In this document: piece by piece, positions 45,723 through 57,384 of the stretch
Numbering within the stretch: position 1 is the first letter of the stretch
Layout of the letters: every line of letters begins with the position of its first letter
Source: Heracleum sosnowskyi
Taxonomy: Eukaryota > Streptophyta > Magnoliopsida > Apiales > Apiaceae
Reading direction: 5' to 3'
NCBI GenBank assembly: GCA_030848705.1
Contig: CM061238.1
Location: 81,988,685-82,052,684 of the forward strand
Length of the DNA stretch: 64,000 nucleotides
Made by a program: the position numbers and the translations under genes
The notes under the pieces: generated by a model
Seen by the model: only the letters and a program-made list of their open reading frames with translations
What the model was told of the DNA's origin: nothing
Databases searched by the model: none

Positions 45723-48683
45723 TGTAACACCCCCAGATCCGGGGTCAGAGATCTAGGTCGTCACGTTCCCTTATTCCGTACAAACAGTTGATACTTTAAT
45801 CATAATAATATAAATCAACACACATGGTGACCCCACCATCCATATACTCACGCCAGTTATGTCTCAGAAACGAACTTGCATAAACAGTAGTCATATGATC
45901 CATAAGTTAAAGTTATTACAACCCAAAAGTAAATGCTTGCAACCTACTGCCAGTATGATCTCTATGTGAAACCAGAAAGGCAGCGCAAAAGTTTGTTCTT
46001 GTTCATTAATATACATATGTGATAATTATAAATAAACCGGAGCAACCAGAGTTGCACTCCGAACCAACTCAGTAATTCTACCTGATGTACTCCAACAACC
46101 ATGCTACGGGCGGTCTGTATATCCCGGACGCGCTTTCGAGCGGTACGGCGGATCCTGGCCATCTACTCTAGCTGTTGTGTTGTGATATATATATATATAA
46201 AAGAAAGCAAGAGTGAGCACTAAGCTCAACAATAATATAAAGCAGCATAAGCATATATGTAAACTTATATCATAAAGGAAAACCTTTAAAACTTCATTCA
46301 TATACAGAATGATATATTCATTATACTTTTCGTCAAAACATGCCATACAGTACCTCTACTGTACTAGGAACATCATTACTCATCACTGCCACATTATCAG
46401 TAACTCAGCACCTAGGCTTTCGTTACAATGTGCAGCACAACTCCAATTGGAGGGAAGGGGATATACTGGAACACCCGATACACGATGATCAGCCGTTGTA
46501 TCGTAGCGTAACTTTTCTACTAGTAGAAGGACGACGTCCTATTCGGTTATCACCCTGGCCGCATTCGGGCCCATTGTGTTATAAGGTCACTACATTGGCA
46601 CATGTTTCATTACCGTGTAAGCCTTTGCACGCAAGGTCACTACCTCGGCGCCTGTTTCATCACCGGGTAAGCCTTGATAATTATGATCACTACCCCGACA
46701 CCTGTTTCATTGTCGTGTAAGCCCTTCCAGTCCCAGATGAAAAATCAATGAAACAGGAATCAGAATTTAATCCTGATTCCCCCAAGTACAGAATACTTGT
46801 CAAAACCTTGCAACAGTTCAGATTTTCCTACTCCAGAATGTTTGAAAGGAGTAAGTCACAATGTGGGTTGACATCAGTCAACGAAACAACAAACGTTTAC
46901 CAAGTATTTTTGAAGTCATGACCTGGGAGTTTTTGTAAAACATCTTTAGTTCTGATAATTCAGAACCCAACATATACTCACTTTCAATGAAAGAGGCAAG
47001 TGAAATCATGTGTTCACTTCCTGGAATGGATTCCCAATAATTTCAAAACCATAGTCATCAATTGAGACAAATAATTAAAGTAGTTGGGAACCCCTACTAT
47101 ACTCAAGTAAATATTCTTAATATCAAAAATTATTTTAAATAACTATTGGAACCTTACGTAATATTAAAATAAGGTTCTATGATTTTTTTAAATCATATTT
47201 GGAATATTTAATAAATATTCAAATAATAAATATTGAATTATGATTCAATATAATTCCACTTAAGTGAATATTCAAATTAATATTCACTTAATTAAATAAA
47301 TATCCAAATAAAATTATTTAAATATCTCACATTAAATATCCAATAATATATATATTGGAATATTTAATAAACATTTTAAAATATATAACTGTCCCTGGAA
47401 CCGTCCAGCTTCTGACAGTATAATCAAGACAAAATAGTACTTTAACTCCATGTCTAATCTTTTAAAATCATCATACAAGTGCTTATCATAACACTAATCA
47501 CTAGTTCAACCATCAATCAATCCATTAAACATCATGCTTATCATGCAAATCATCTTTATATCATACTATCACTAACCATTCTTAACATAATCACTAATAA
47601 CAAAGTATAACATAAGGGTGAGAGGTTTTTATACCTTCCTTGGTACTTAGTATGGACTATAGATGGCTAGTATACCCTTCCTTGCTTCTTGATTATCCTT
47701 TACAAGCCTTAAACTTCAAGATCAAAACAAGAAATCAAGAATTACTATTCATTTCTACTATTCATCATCAACTTTGATTCCATTTTTGAGCAAGCTAACA
47801 ATCATGGATGAAGCTAAGATCAAGGATTTACCTTAGTTTATGTATGAGGGTGATTTAGAGCCCAAGAACATGAATTATGGTTGAGTGGAAGTGGTAGAAA
47901 ATTTTCTTAAGCTTGGTGGAAGAAGAAAAAGCCGAATGGTTCATCTCCTTGGATGCATCTCTTTTGTTTTTGTTTTTGTTTTTGTATAATTAGTCTTAAT
48001 ACTTCTCTTTTTAATTCGTGTGGTCTTTAGCAAGTTTGGTCATCAATGACACATGCCATTTTTAACTTGTGGTTGTGGTGAAAGTGGTGACAAGGTGGTG
48101 ATTCATCACCTTGTCATCACTTTGTCATCACCATGTCATCCCTATGTCACCCTCATGCATCATGCTTATGTCATCATTTGTATCATCAATCCTCTTATAT
48201 ATTGCATTTGATGATCTTTTATGATACTTCTCCTTTGGTTAGGGTTTAATCCATAATTTGTTACGCTTTTGTTTCGCGATAGTTTCAAGTGATTTTAAAA
48301 ACGTTTCTCTGTACCAAAGCTAGGGGATACTTCCTTGATCTTTCCATTACCTTGGTTTAATATATGGTCTTAGATTTCTCACCTTGGTTTAAGATATGAT
48401 CATGAATTTCTCATTCTACATACTTTCTCAAAACGATCAAATCAATACATCCTCGATTGTCCAGTGAATAGTGATTTAAAACTCGAATGGAAATCTTCTT
48501 ATTCTGATTGCGTTTGCATTCACTTATTCTCCTTATACATCAATAATATAACTTCGAAACATTCATTCCGTGTCATCCACATAGTGTGGTCTGAAAATAT
48601 TTTCTTCAGCAAATTTACTATTCATCAGGGCAATTTTACTATTCATCAGGGTTTCAAATATCACAAAATTTTGGGATATTACA
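45723..48683. mobile_element. LTR-like insertion (probable solo LTR or LARD) in element D RT
   Basis: This 2,961-bp unit starts TGTAACACCCCC and ends GATATTACA (TG...CA), flanked by ATTTG and GTTTG, a 5-bp duplication with one mismatch. Removing it restores the RT sequence EFVYFLLKALYGL. The two ends are also imperfect inverted copies (TGTAAYAYCCC). It has no gag or pol frame. Contents: a CACTACC/CGTGTAAGCC-type repeated segment (46,560-46,720), a TA tract (46,183-46,199), AT-rich DNA, and a repeated CTATTCATCAGG near the right end. The size fits a solo LTR of a Ty3/gypsy element; family not identified. Confidence 0.72.
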
Positions 48684-49793
48684 GTTTGTCTATTTCCTAC
48701 TCAAGGCACTGTATGGATTGTAGCAAACACCTAGAGCCTGGTATGACACATTATCACAGTTTCTTTTAGAGAATCACTTCACAAGAGGTACTATTGATAT
48801 AACTCTTTTCTTTAGAAATGTGAATGGCTCTAGTATACTTGTCCAAAACTATGTAGATGACATAATATTTGGGTCTACAGATGAGAAGCTTTGCAAAAGG
48901 TTTGCCAAACTTATGCAAAGCAAATATGAGATAAGCATGATGGGTGAACTTACCTATTTCCTTGGCTTACAAGTTAAACAAGTGAAAAAAGGAATCTTCA
49001 TTAGTCAAACTAAATATATTTTTGATTTGTTATAGAAGTTTGATCTAATGGATTGTTCTCCTGCTAAAACACCCATGCCAACTGCCACTAAGTTTGAAAT
49101 AAATACTAAGAAAAATCTGTGGACATTACAAGTCATAGGGGCATGGTAGGCTCACTTTTATATTTAACAGCTAGTAAACCTGATATTATGTTTGCCACCT
49201 GTCTATGTGCTAGATTTCAGGCTGATCCTAGAGAGTCTCATCTAATTACTATTAAAAGGATTTTCAGATATCTCAAAGGATCACCAAACCGTGGCATTTG
49301 GTATCCTAGAGAGTCTGGTTTTGATCTAATTGGTTATTCAGATGCAGATTATGTAGGTTGCAAAATTGATAGAAAAAGTACAACAGGCACTTGTCAGTTT
49401 CTAGGAAATAAGCTTGTTTCATGGTTCAGTAAGAAGCAAAATTCAGTCTCCACCTCTACAGCTGAGGCTGAATATATTGTAGCTGGAAGTTGCTGTGCAC
49501 AGATTCTTTGGATGAAAAATCAACTACTAGACTATGGTCTAACAGTTAATAAGATTCCAATTTTCTGTGACAACACTAGTGCAATTGCCATTACTGAGAA
49601 TCCAGTTCAACACTCAAGGACCAAGCACATTGATATCAAGTATCATTTTATCAGGGAACATGTGATGAATGGTACTGTGGAGCTACATTTTGTTCGAAGT
49701 GAACAACAACTTGCAGATATTTTTACCAAGCCACTTGATGAATCTACATTCTCAAGATTAGTAAGTGAGCTAGGTATGCTTAATTTTTCTTAA
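48684..49793 (+). pseudogene. Element D pol, second part (RT end, RNase H)
   Basis: Resumes with VYFLLKALYGL, where the next codon is a nonsense TAG in place of Lys, then PRAWYDTL. YVDD is at 48,850-48,861. A further in-frame TAG lies at about 49,033-49,035 and a frameshift near 49,110. RNase H is open from 49,119 to 49,793 (GYSDADYVGCKIDRKS, STAEAEYIVAGSCC, FCDNTSAIAIT, DIFTKPLDESTF). Confidence 0.9.
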
Positions 49794-50280
49794 TTTTAGT
49801 TGAATTATGTGCAAGTAATAATGTAGCCAGAAATGTGTTAATTTTTCTAAGTCAGAAGTTTCACCACAAACAGATGCTCTTATCCGTGGATGGTCTAACA
49901 CATTACTGGAATTTTTGTTCTAAAACGGATGCCAGCTATTTGTCTCATCAACGGATAGACTGAATGTTAAAAGGCCAATCTCATCCGTTGTTAGATCCGT
50001 TTTAATCTAAACCGTTGATGGTCGCGATTATAGGCATACACCCCCGTATGTATAATCATGGCTACAATTTCCCATCACTTTATTTTTTTAACGGTTACTT
50101 TTTGCACCAATCAGGTAATTTTCTGTAATTTTCTTAATGAATTCTGGGAAAGTATAAAAGGTTGTTTACTTTTTACAACTCATTTTTTTTCTTATTCCCA
50201 AAATTCTCTAAGGCAAAAGGTTCTCTTTCTCTCTCGAAGCAAAAACCAGTTCAGTAACTTCAAACCTCAATTCAATTTCA
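49794..50280 (+). other. Element D pol-ORF2 spacer
   Basis: A short spacer compared with the 1.3-1.4 kb of A, B and C. It is non-coding and contains at least five ACGGAT/ATCCGT copies (49,882, 49,925, 49,951, 49,983 and 49,995) in both orientations. A pyrimidine-rich leader (50,160-50,280) precedes the ORF2 ATG. Confidence 0.75.
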
Positions 50281-53200
50281 ATGGCACCAACCAAGAAGAT
50301 TGAGTCCCCCACTGGCTTTGTTTACGAGAAGAACAACTTTGTGGCCTTCGTGGATACTGAGAACTCGCCACAGGAGTATCACATAATGATGGATTTCATC
50401 GAGAGTTGCAAACTATCATACGCCATACTCACTTCCACTCATCTGTATCATGAAATAGTGGAGGAAGTCTGGACCACTGCTGAGCATGTTGCCCTGAATG
50501 GTACAATTTCTTTTACTGTTAACGGTAATATGCACATAGTTAACTTAGATGTGATTACTGCCTGTTTTAAATTACCTGAAAATAATTGTGATTCTATGCC
50601 TGCTAACACTGAAATAGTTGTCATGCTTAATTCAATAAACTATTCACTTAGCACTGATAATTTAGGCAAGATTGTCAGAAAAGGTATGGTTAAGGAATGG
50701 AGCTATCTATGTGATGCCTTCATCAAGACGTTTTCTTGCAAAATCACAAATTTTGATGTTGTCACACACTTCATGCTAGTCATGCTGAACATGTTCTTAA
50801 CTGATAGATAATTTGAATTTAGCACACTAGTCATGTATGAATTAGCTGCTAAGTTAGGAAAGAAAGAGTCTAGGGGTAAGAATATTTATTTCTCTAGATT
50901 CTTGATGCTATTAGATAATCATGTATGCAACAATAATATTGATATATCTAACCCAGACAGCAAGTTTAGTTGTTTTGTTCAGGAGAAGAGGGTCTTAAGT
51001 GACCTGATTCGAATGAATCTGAACAGTGAGGTGCAATTGGCATACTTGCCAATCATTCAAGTAACTACTTCTAACATTTCTTCTTCCCAACCTCTACCTG
51101 CTTCGATTTCTAGTGCGGCTATGGAAGTTGTTACTGCCCCACAGCTTCCTACCCAAGTGACCAAACCAAATATTCCTAAATCCAAATCCAAGAAGCCAAC
51201 CTCATGTGCATATCAAAAGGCACCTGTTGTAAAAACCGCCAAACAACCTAAGGGGAGTGTGAAGGAGGTCGTGCGTGGTAAGGGAAGGGGTGAAAGTCAA
51301 AGAAACCCCAAGAATAAGGAATGAGAGGTTAGTGAGTCCCTAGCTAGCCACCTTGTATCTTCTCAAAAGGATACAGTGGTTGAAAAAGGAATTAGCTCAT
51401 CCATAGTGGCTTCCTCCCAAAAGGATATCACTATTGAAAATAGTCCTCAACCAGGGATACAGTACAAGAGGGATAGGGACACAAGAAACCCAAATGACAC
51501 CTCCAAAGCCTATCAAAGGAGAAAGAAGGCTAAAACAATGGGGGGATGCACTGGGAACACACACTACTCAGTCTCAAGTTACTAACTTGGTGACTGAGCC
51601 TTCACAAATTCAGCTTGATGTGGCTCCAGTAAATGTGGAGTCACAACCCCATTCTTTACAAATACACTTTGAAACACCAAATTCTCCAACCATCTCTCTG
51701 GATGTGGATATGATTTCCACATCAATACTTGATTTCATGGAGGAGTCCCATTCTAAAATTTGTGGTCATCATTTTTAGATAATTTGTTGGACCATCAATA
51801 CTCTTATTCTGAAACCTTGACTCAATCTGTGGCACTTAATTTAAAATCAATCTTCACATATTTTGTTTTGGTTTCCTCATCAATCTCTATTCCTTCTACT
51901 TCATCCACGGATATCCTTCATCCGTTGACAAGTGTCTCTTCATCCACGGATGAGCCCCAAGTAAGCCATCCGTGGGTAGCTGTAATTACCACATCAACGG
52001 ATTCACCTTTCAGTCATCCGTTGTTGGCTACTTCTACACTTAGCCAAATTTCAAACATTACAACTCCAGTAGCAAGTGTAGAAGAGTTGGTAGTTGTTGA
52101 GACACTTTTAGGTTTGAGGGAAGGGAATGTCATTTCTGAGAGTGAGAGGTTGGCTTGCAGCTAGGCAAAATGAGAGGGTGAGAATGAGAGGCTGACTATT
52201 TCTTCCAGTCAGACAAAAGGAGAGCTAGAGGGTTCCACCTTAGTAGGTGAAGGTGAGGATGTGAGGTGTGTGAGCCAGGGGGAGCCCCTGATGCAAGAAA
52301 AGAGAGAAATTGAGAGAAAATCAGGTACTGGAGAGATAAGAGTGGAAGAAGCACCTACAGCCATTGCAAATGAGTTAATGGATGTCAGTGATGCTGAAAG
52401 GGAAAGATTGATCCAGTTAGATTATCAACATGAACTGGATCAAATCAACTTGAATGTTGAGACATTTACTCATTCTGTTACAGTCTATCAAGTTTTGGCT
52501 AGACAGGACAATGTGGAGGCAGAACAGATGTTGCATTTAGTGCACACAACTGAATCAAAACTAAATCAATGTCTAGGGCAAAGGAAGCTATCAGCAATCT
52601 GCCTCCAGGAGCTGGTGAAGACTTTGCTTATGACTCAGAGTTTGAAGAGGAGAGTGATCATTCCAGAAGTGGTGAAGGAGGAGATGCAGGCCCTTCCACT
52701 CTACAAGAGTTGGCTCATTGGTTGTTCTCCAATTCTTACATTCAAAATGACACCAAGGCAGTCATTCTAAAGAACTATCAAAGGGCCTATGGAGAAACAC
52801 AATCCTCTGATCCTCTTCATGCCACCATCATCCAAAATTTTGTGGCATCTCTTCAAATTAATCAAGCTCACTTTCTTCAGCAAAGACCCAACACAGATGA
52901 CATCAAAGGCCATATTGATGAGGTAAAGGGTGCTCTAGAAAGGAGAATTGATGCAGTAGCTCCCTCTACCTCTCAAAGATTCAAGCAAGACAAATTGGTG
53001 AAAGATGTGGTCAGTCTTACTCTGAGGATGGACAAGGTTGAACAACAGATGGACACTTTATTGGCTAATCAAGGCCTACAGACTCAACTTCTGCAATAGT
53101 TACTGCAGGCTACTGGTGTTCCTCAAACCCTTGATGATACCAAAAAAGGGAGAGAGTGCACTAGTGGTCTCTGAACCAGTAACTACTTCAGTCCAAGGTG

Positions 53201-54801
53201 TGCCATCAAGTGAGGGGGAGATCGAAGGTGTGCCATCAAGTGAGGGGGAGACCCCTCAAATAATTGTTAATCCAAGTGAGTTTCAACTCACAAAGGTGGT
53301 TCTCCCTCCAGCTGAGGTTGCTCAGAGATTTCTCAACTCTGAGAGGCTTATCAAGGAGTCTAGCTTCAAGGCTGTGACCTCCTCTACATCAGATTCTATA
53401 CCTGTCCACACAACTATTCTCAAAGTTCTCACTCCTAACACTATCATTCTAGAGAAAGAATATGATGTTGAACCCTCTTTTGTCAAGGAGTTTGAACCTA
53501 CTTTCAGTGGCAGGACTGGCTCACCACCTAGACATCATGGCAAGAACAAGCTAGAAGTGGACTATCCCTTCCCCAAGCCAGATGACTCTAAGGTGTTGGG
53601 AGATCAAATCAAAGATTTCAAAGCTTCCACGGATGTAATGCTCAAAGAGGGGATGGTTGTCATCTACAGGAATGGTAAAGCAATTCACATCACAAACATC
53701 CATCTCAGGTTCAATGAAGCTAAAAGAGAAGAAATTTTCAGATTGAGGAGAGAAGCCAATCCCCAGGGCTTTGAATCTACACCTGAAAAACAGGCTAGAT
53801 TGGCCCTAGAACTGATAAGGGAAATGGAGGAAGAAAGTAGTGAGGCTATAGAGGAAGAGCCCCCTACTAGAAGGAAAGTAAAGAAAAGGAAGACAGTGCC
53901 AAAGGCCAATCCAATCAGAAGGAAGCAAAGAGCAAACATGCATGTCTCTCCTAAGAAAGTGGAAGAGAAAAAGGACATTGGGAGGAGACTTATATTTGAA
54001 GACCCCGTTCCATCTTCAACTCAATCTAAAACCACCTTTCATGAAACTCCTGTAGAGCCCAAAGATGTGCCTATTCAGTTTGAAAACTTGGCATTCCCTA
54101 AGCTCATTGTTGAAGCTGAAAAGAAGAAAAAGAAAAGGGAACCAATAAAAAGAGCTCAACAAGGACCAATCAAAATGAATGTTGTACCAACAGTTGCCAA
54201 GCCAATTGAGGACAAGGCATACTATGTATACATTGCGGACATACATGAGTATTCATCCATGGATCTCTACCTTGATGAAATTAGTGAAGTAAGAGGCATA
54301 GATAAATACAGAGTTCTGCCTGAAAGACTAACTTTTGTCTACAAAGGAGGGAGGGTGAGATCATGGCCCTTGCAACAAGTACTAAATGAAGGATATTCCA
54401 CCTTAATGAAGATTTTCTCAAGATTCAAGAACATAAGGGGATTTTCTGAGGTTGCAAGAGGTGCAGTGTTGAAGAAGATTGAAGAAATTAGGGATAGTTG
54501 GAATTCCCTTGATAATTTGCCCAGGAAGATAAAGATCCCTTACAATGGACAAAGAATCCATCTTTAACCTTACTGGATGATGGAATTCAAAGATGACAAG
54601 GGCTGTAGAAGATTCTTCATGATTGAAGACCAACTATCTAAGGCCAACACTAGGTATCTTAGATGGTTGCAAGCAAAGCTAGATCCAAAGATTGCTGAAG
54701 AAGATGCATTCCACAGGAAACTTCAACAGCAAATTAAGGCCAACTATGCTAAGGAAGGGAGACAAAAGATTCAGCCTCCCAGGGAAAAGAAAAAGGATTA
54801 A
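50281..54801 (+). pseudogene. ORF2 of element D, heavily broken
   Basis: Starts at ATG 50,281 (MAPTKK...), like ORF2 of B. Lesions include an in-frame TAA (50,809-50,811), a TGA (51,322-51,324), further stops and frameshifts between 51,400 and 52,770, and a stop near 53,097. The segment from about 53,110 to 54,567 is open. Recognisable parts are the N-terminal domain (MVKEWSYLCDAFIKTF, IYFSRFLMLL), basic linkers, a heptad-rich region (52,880-53,090) and the conserved C-terminal domain (LTFVYKGGRVRSWPLQQVLN, about 54,330-54,400). The tail after 54,577 is Lys/Gln-rich. ACGGAT/ATCCGT copies cluster at 51,907-52,021. Confidence 0.85.
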
Positions 54802-54964
54802 ATTCTGCTCAGACTAGAGGAGCAACCTTAAAATTCCACTCAGTAATTTCTTATCTTAAACTTTGCAGCTTAATACATTTGTGTTCTTTTATTCCAATAT
54901 TCTCATAATGTGTTTTGTTATAATCAAGACTTTTAATTTATGCATGTTATTCTATCAGACATAA

Positions 54965-54976
54965 ATTGGGGGAGAT
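54965..54976 (+). promoter_or_regulatory. Polypurine tract of element D
   Basis: The AATTGGGGGAGAT-type tract directly precedes the 3' LTR. Confidence 0.88.
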
Positions 54977-55981
54977 TGTTATGAAATATGTTATTCTTGA
55001 TGATAACTTAACATATAACACATTTCTGTATAAGTCATTTTGTAACTATCAACGGATGGCATACTTTAGTAGTATCCGTTGTTGAGAAGCTTATCCACGG
55101 ATAAGTAATCATGTAGCATATTCAATTTTACTCTAGTCTAAGGATTGAAATTGTTAAGTACCAAGTCATGTTGACTTTCAGTAGATAAGCAGGATAGAAT
55201 AGCTAATTATAAATAGGCTATGCTATGTATTTCTGTTTAAGTGAAAATGAATGACAACGGATGAAGACTTAATGCTATCCACGGATGAAGACTTAATGTT
55301 ATCCATGGATGATCAACTCTTTGCTCATCCACGGATGGACATCCACGGATGGTTATCCACGGATTGTCAAGAACACTACCAACGGATGAAGCTCAAGATT
55401 ATAGGTTGATGGTGACTTGACACTGGACGTGGAAGCACATGGGTTGACAGAGTAAACAAAAAGAATATGGAAGCCAAACACTGGTGAACCTCGAAGAAGA
55501 AGAAGCATTCCATTTCCATGCAAACATAGGAGATGTACAAACAAACCAACTTGTCAAGAGTACAACATCTCAGTCACATTCATCTGGAATGAAGAAGCAA
55601 GCATACTGGACCTAGAAAATAGAAATAGTTTTTGTCTGTAGTATGGCTTGTAAACTTGGGTTTTATAACCAAGTTTAGCAGTTCTTTGAAAACTAGAGAA
55701 AACAGTTTACATTGTCTTTGCTTAGGTTTTCTCTCTAGCATTTCTTAGAAGCAAAGAACTGTAATAGGCAGCTGTGTATTTGTAACCAAATATCATAGAT
55801 TATTTACTCAATAATATATCTCAGGTGGATCACAAAACAATCCACCTGAAATTTTAAAGTACTGGTTCTTACTTTTATTCTGCTTCTGCAACTTAGTTTA
55901 TATGTTCTTACTTTCATATCTCAGAAAAATAGTAAAAATCAAGAATTGTATTCAACCCCTTCTACAATTCTGTAAGTAACA
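54977..55981 (+). repeat. 3' LTR of element D
   Basis: About 1,005 bp, from TGTTATGAAATATG to GTAAGTAACA; the right edge is inferred from the CA end and similarity to the other LTR tails. At least nine ACGGAT/ATCCGT copies lie within 55,052-55,387, several as ATCCACGGATG. A TATA-like box lies at 55,208-55,215. CAACCCCTTCTAC near the end matches the C-run/TTCT signature of LTRs B and C. Confidence 0.85.
55208..55215 (+). promoter_or_regulatory. TATA-like box in the D LTR
   Basis: TATAAATA, in a position comparable to that in LTR A. Confidence 0.5.
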
Positions 55982-56447
55982 TCAAGAAGAATACTATATA
56001 TTAGTTGTTAGTTGTTGAGTTTTGTATATTTGTTACTTTTACGAGAGAAAAGATTAAACAAGTTTCAAAAGCACATTCTCATAGATTTAACAATATTTAC
56101 CGGCGTACCCTGCTTGAACACTAAATACGAACCTTTTTGGAAGTAAAAGAATTTTAGCTACAATTAGCAACGTAAAGTATCCTACAATATAATCAATATG
56201 TATGATTTTTGTTTTTGCAACTTTATATTCAAGTCATATCTAACTCATTTACAATCTTATCAAATATAAAATGATACAATATTTTTACAACTTAATTCTT
56301 GGTCTTTGAAATTTACCCGTTGATAATTTATTTTTATTATATGCTATGATTGCGGATCACATTCTAACTTATTTCCTAAGTTTAATATGCAAATGAAGAG
56401 AATTTATTTTCCTATATTTTGGTCGAGTGTTTTTCTTCATTAATTTA
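55982..56447. other. AT-rich flank of element D
   Basis: No ORF, repeat array or RNA gene was seen. This should be the DNA into which element D originally inserted. Confidence 0.5.
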
Positions 56448-56752
56448 CTCACACTGTCCCTTTCATTTCTATACGGTTTCTATTTTGGGATTTCTGTCTC
56501 ATTTTTATACATTCCAAAAATAATAATTTTTAATAATATAAAACACATTACACCCACTATTTTTCTCCACTATCTCTCTTCTATAATAATTTAAAACACT
56601 ATTACACCCACTATTTTCCTCCACTATCTCAAATCTATTATTAAATATAAATCTATTATTAAATATTGATAGGTGCCACACTTTACCCACTTTTCATCTA
56701 ACTTTACTCATTTTTTATATATTTTCTTGGTATTCGTGTGGGACAGAGGGAG
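56448..56752. mobile_element. Stowaway-type (Tc1/mariner) MITE
   Basis: About 305 bp with inverted ends: left CTCACACTGTCCC, right complement CTCCCTCTGTCCC, flanked by TA on both sides. The CTCCCTCYGTCCC terminus and TA duplication are typical of plant Stowaway elements. The interior is AT-rich, non-coding, and has an internal duplication of an ACACCCACTATTTT-like segment. Confidence 0.78.
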
Positions 56753-57361
56753 TACTTGATTATATAAAGTTAAATATAAAAAAGTTAGATATTGATTTAG
56801 AGTATCAACAATTGTTTCGAAATAATTTGACATATTTAATATAATAAGTATAAATTATTTTTATTGATCTAATATAAATGCAAATAAGTCATATTCATTT
56901 AATAATTTTACCATAACTAAACAAATTAAATATGTCACCTAACATGTATTTAAAAAATATTTTGTAAACTTATCTAATATCCTTGTATATTCTTAAAGTT
57001 AAACATGTTTATCATATGTATTTTCAGTTACTTAAGTTGTCCCTATATCCTTGTGTTATAAATATTTTTGTTACTTTTAAAAATAAAATTAAGGTCTAAA
57101 TTGATCCTAGATCCACAATTTTTGTTACTAATTAAGGATAAGTATAATCTTAAATTTTCTATTAAAAACTTACATTTATAACTAACAAGATAAATAATAA
57201 TACAAACAATTAGTTTATGGTAGGAGACTGCTGTATACTTTTTTTTTTTGAATTGGCTTAGATAGTAAAATTGGTGTGATGATAGAATAAAAACGTGTTT
57301 ACGATCACTTGGTTAATTAACTAATTCCTGAGAAATTACATAGTTTACCTTCTTCATATTT
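56753..57361. other. AT-rich intergenic DNA
   Basis: Low-complexity AT-rich sequence; nothing recognisable on either strand. Confidence 0.5.
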
Positions 57362-57384
57362 CACTATAAGAAAGTTAAGGCAAT

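Larger units (their letters stand above)
42365..55981 (+). mobile_element. Element D: oldest Sirevirus-like copia, 3' part
   Basis: The plus-strand order is truncated gag, pol, spacer, ORF2, polypurine tract and 3' LTR. Its 5' LTR and gag start are not in the window: element B sits between, so they should lie left of position 1. Pol is further split by an LTR-like insertion (45,723-48,683). Many nonsense codons and frameshifts make it the most decayed of the four. The motif ACGGATG/CATCCGT is scattered through all its parts. Confidence 0.9.

Noticed and set aside
46340..46720. 126-codon frame inside the LTR-like insertion
   Set aside because: It spans internal repeats of a non-coding LTR-like unit and resembles no known protein.
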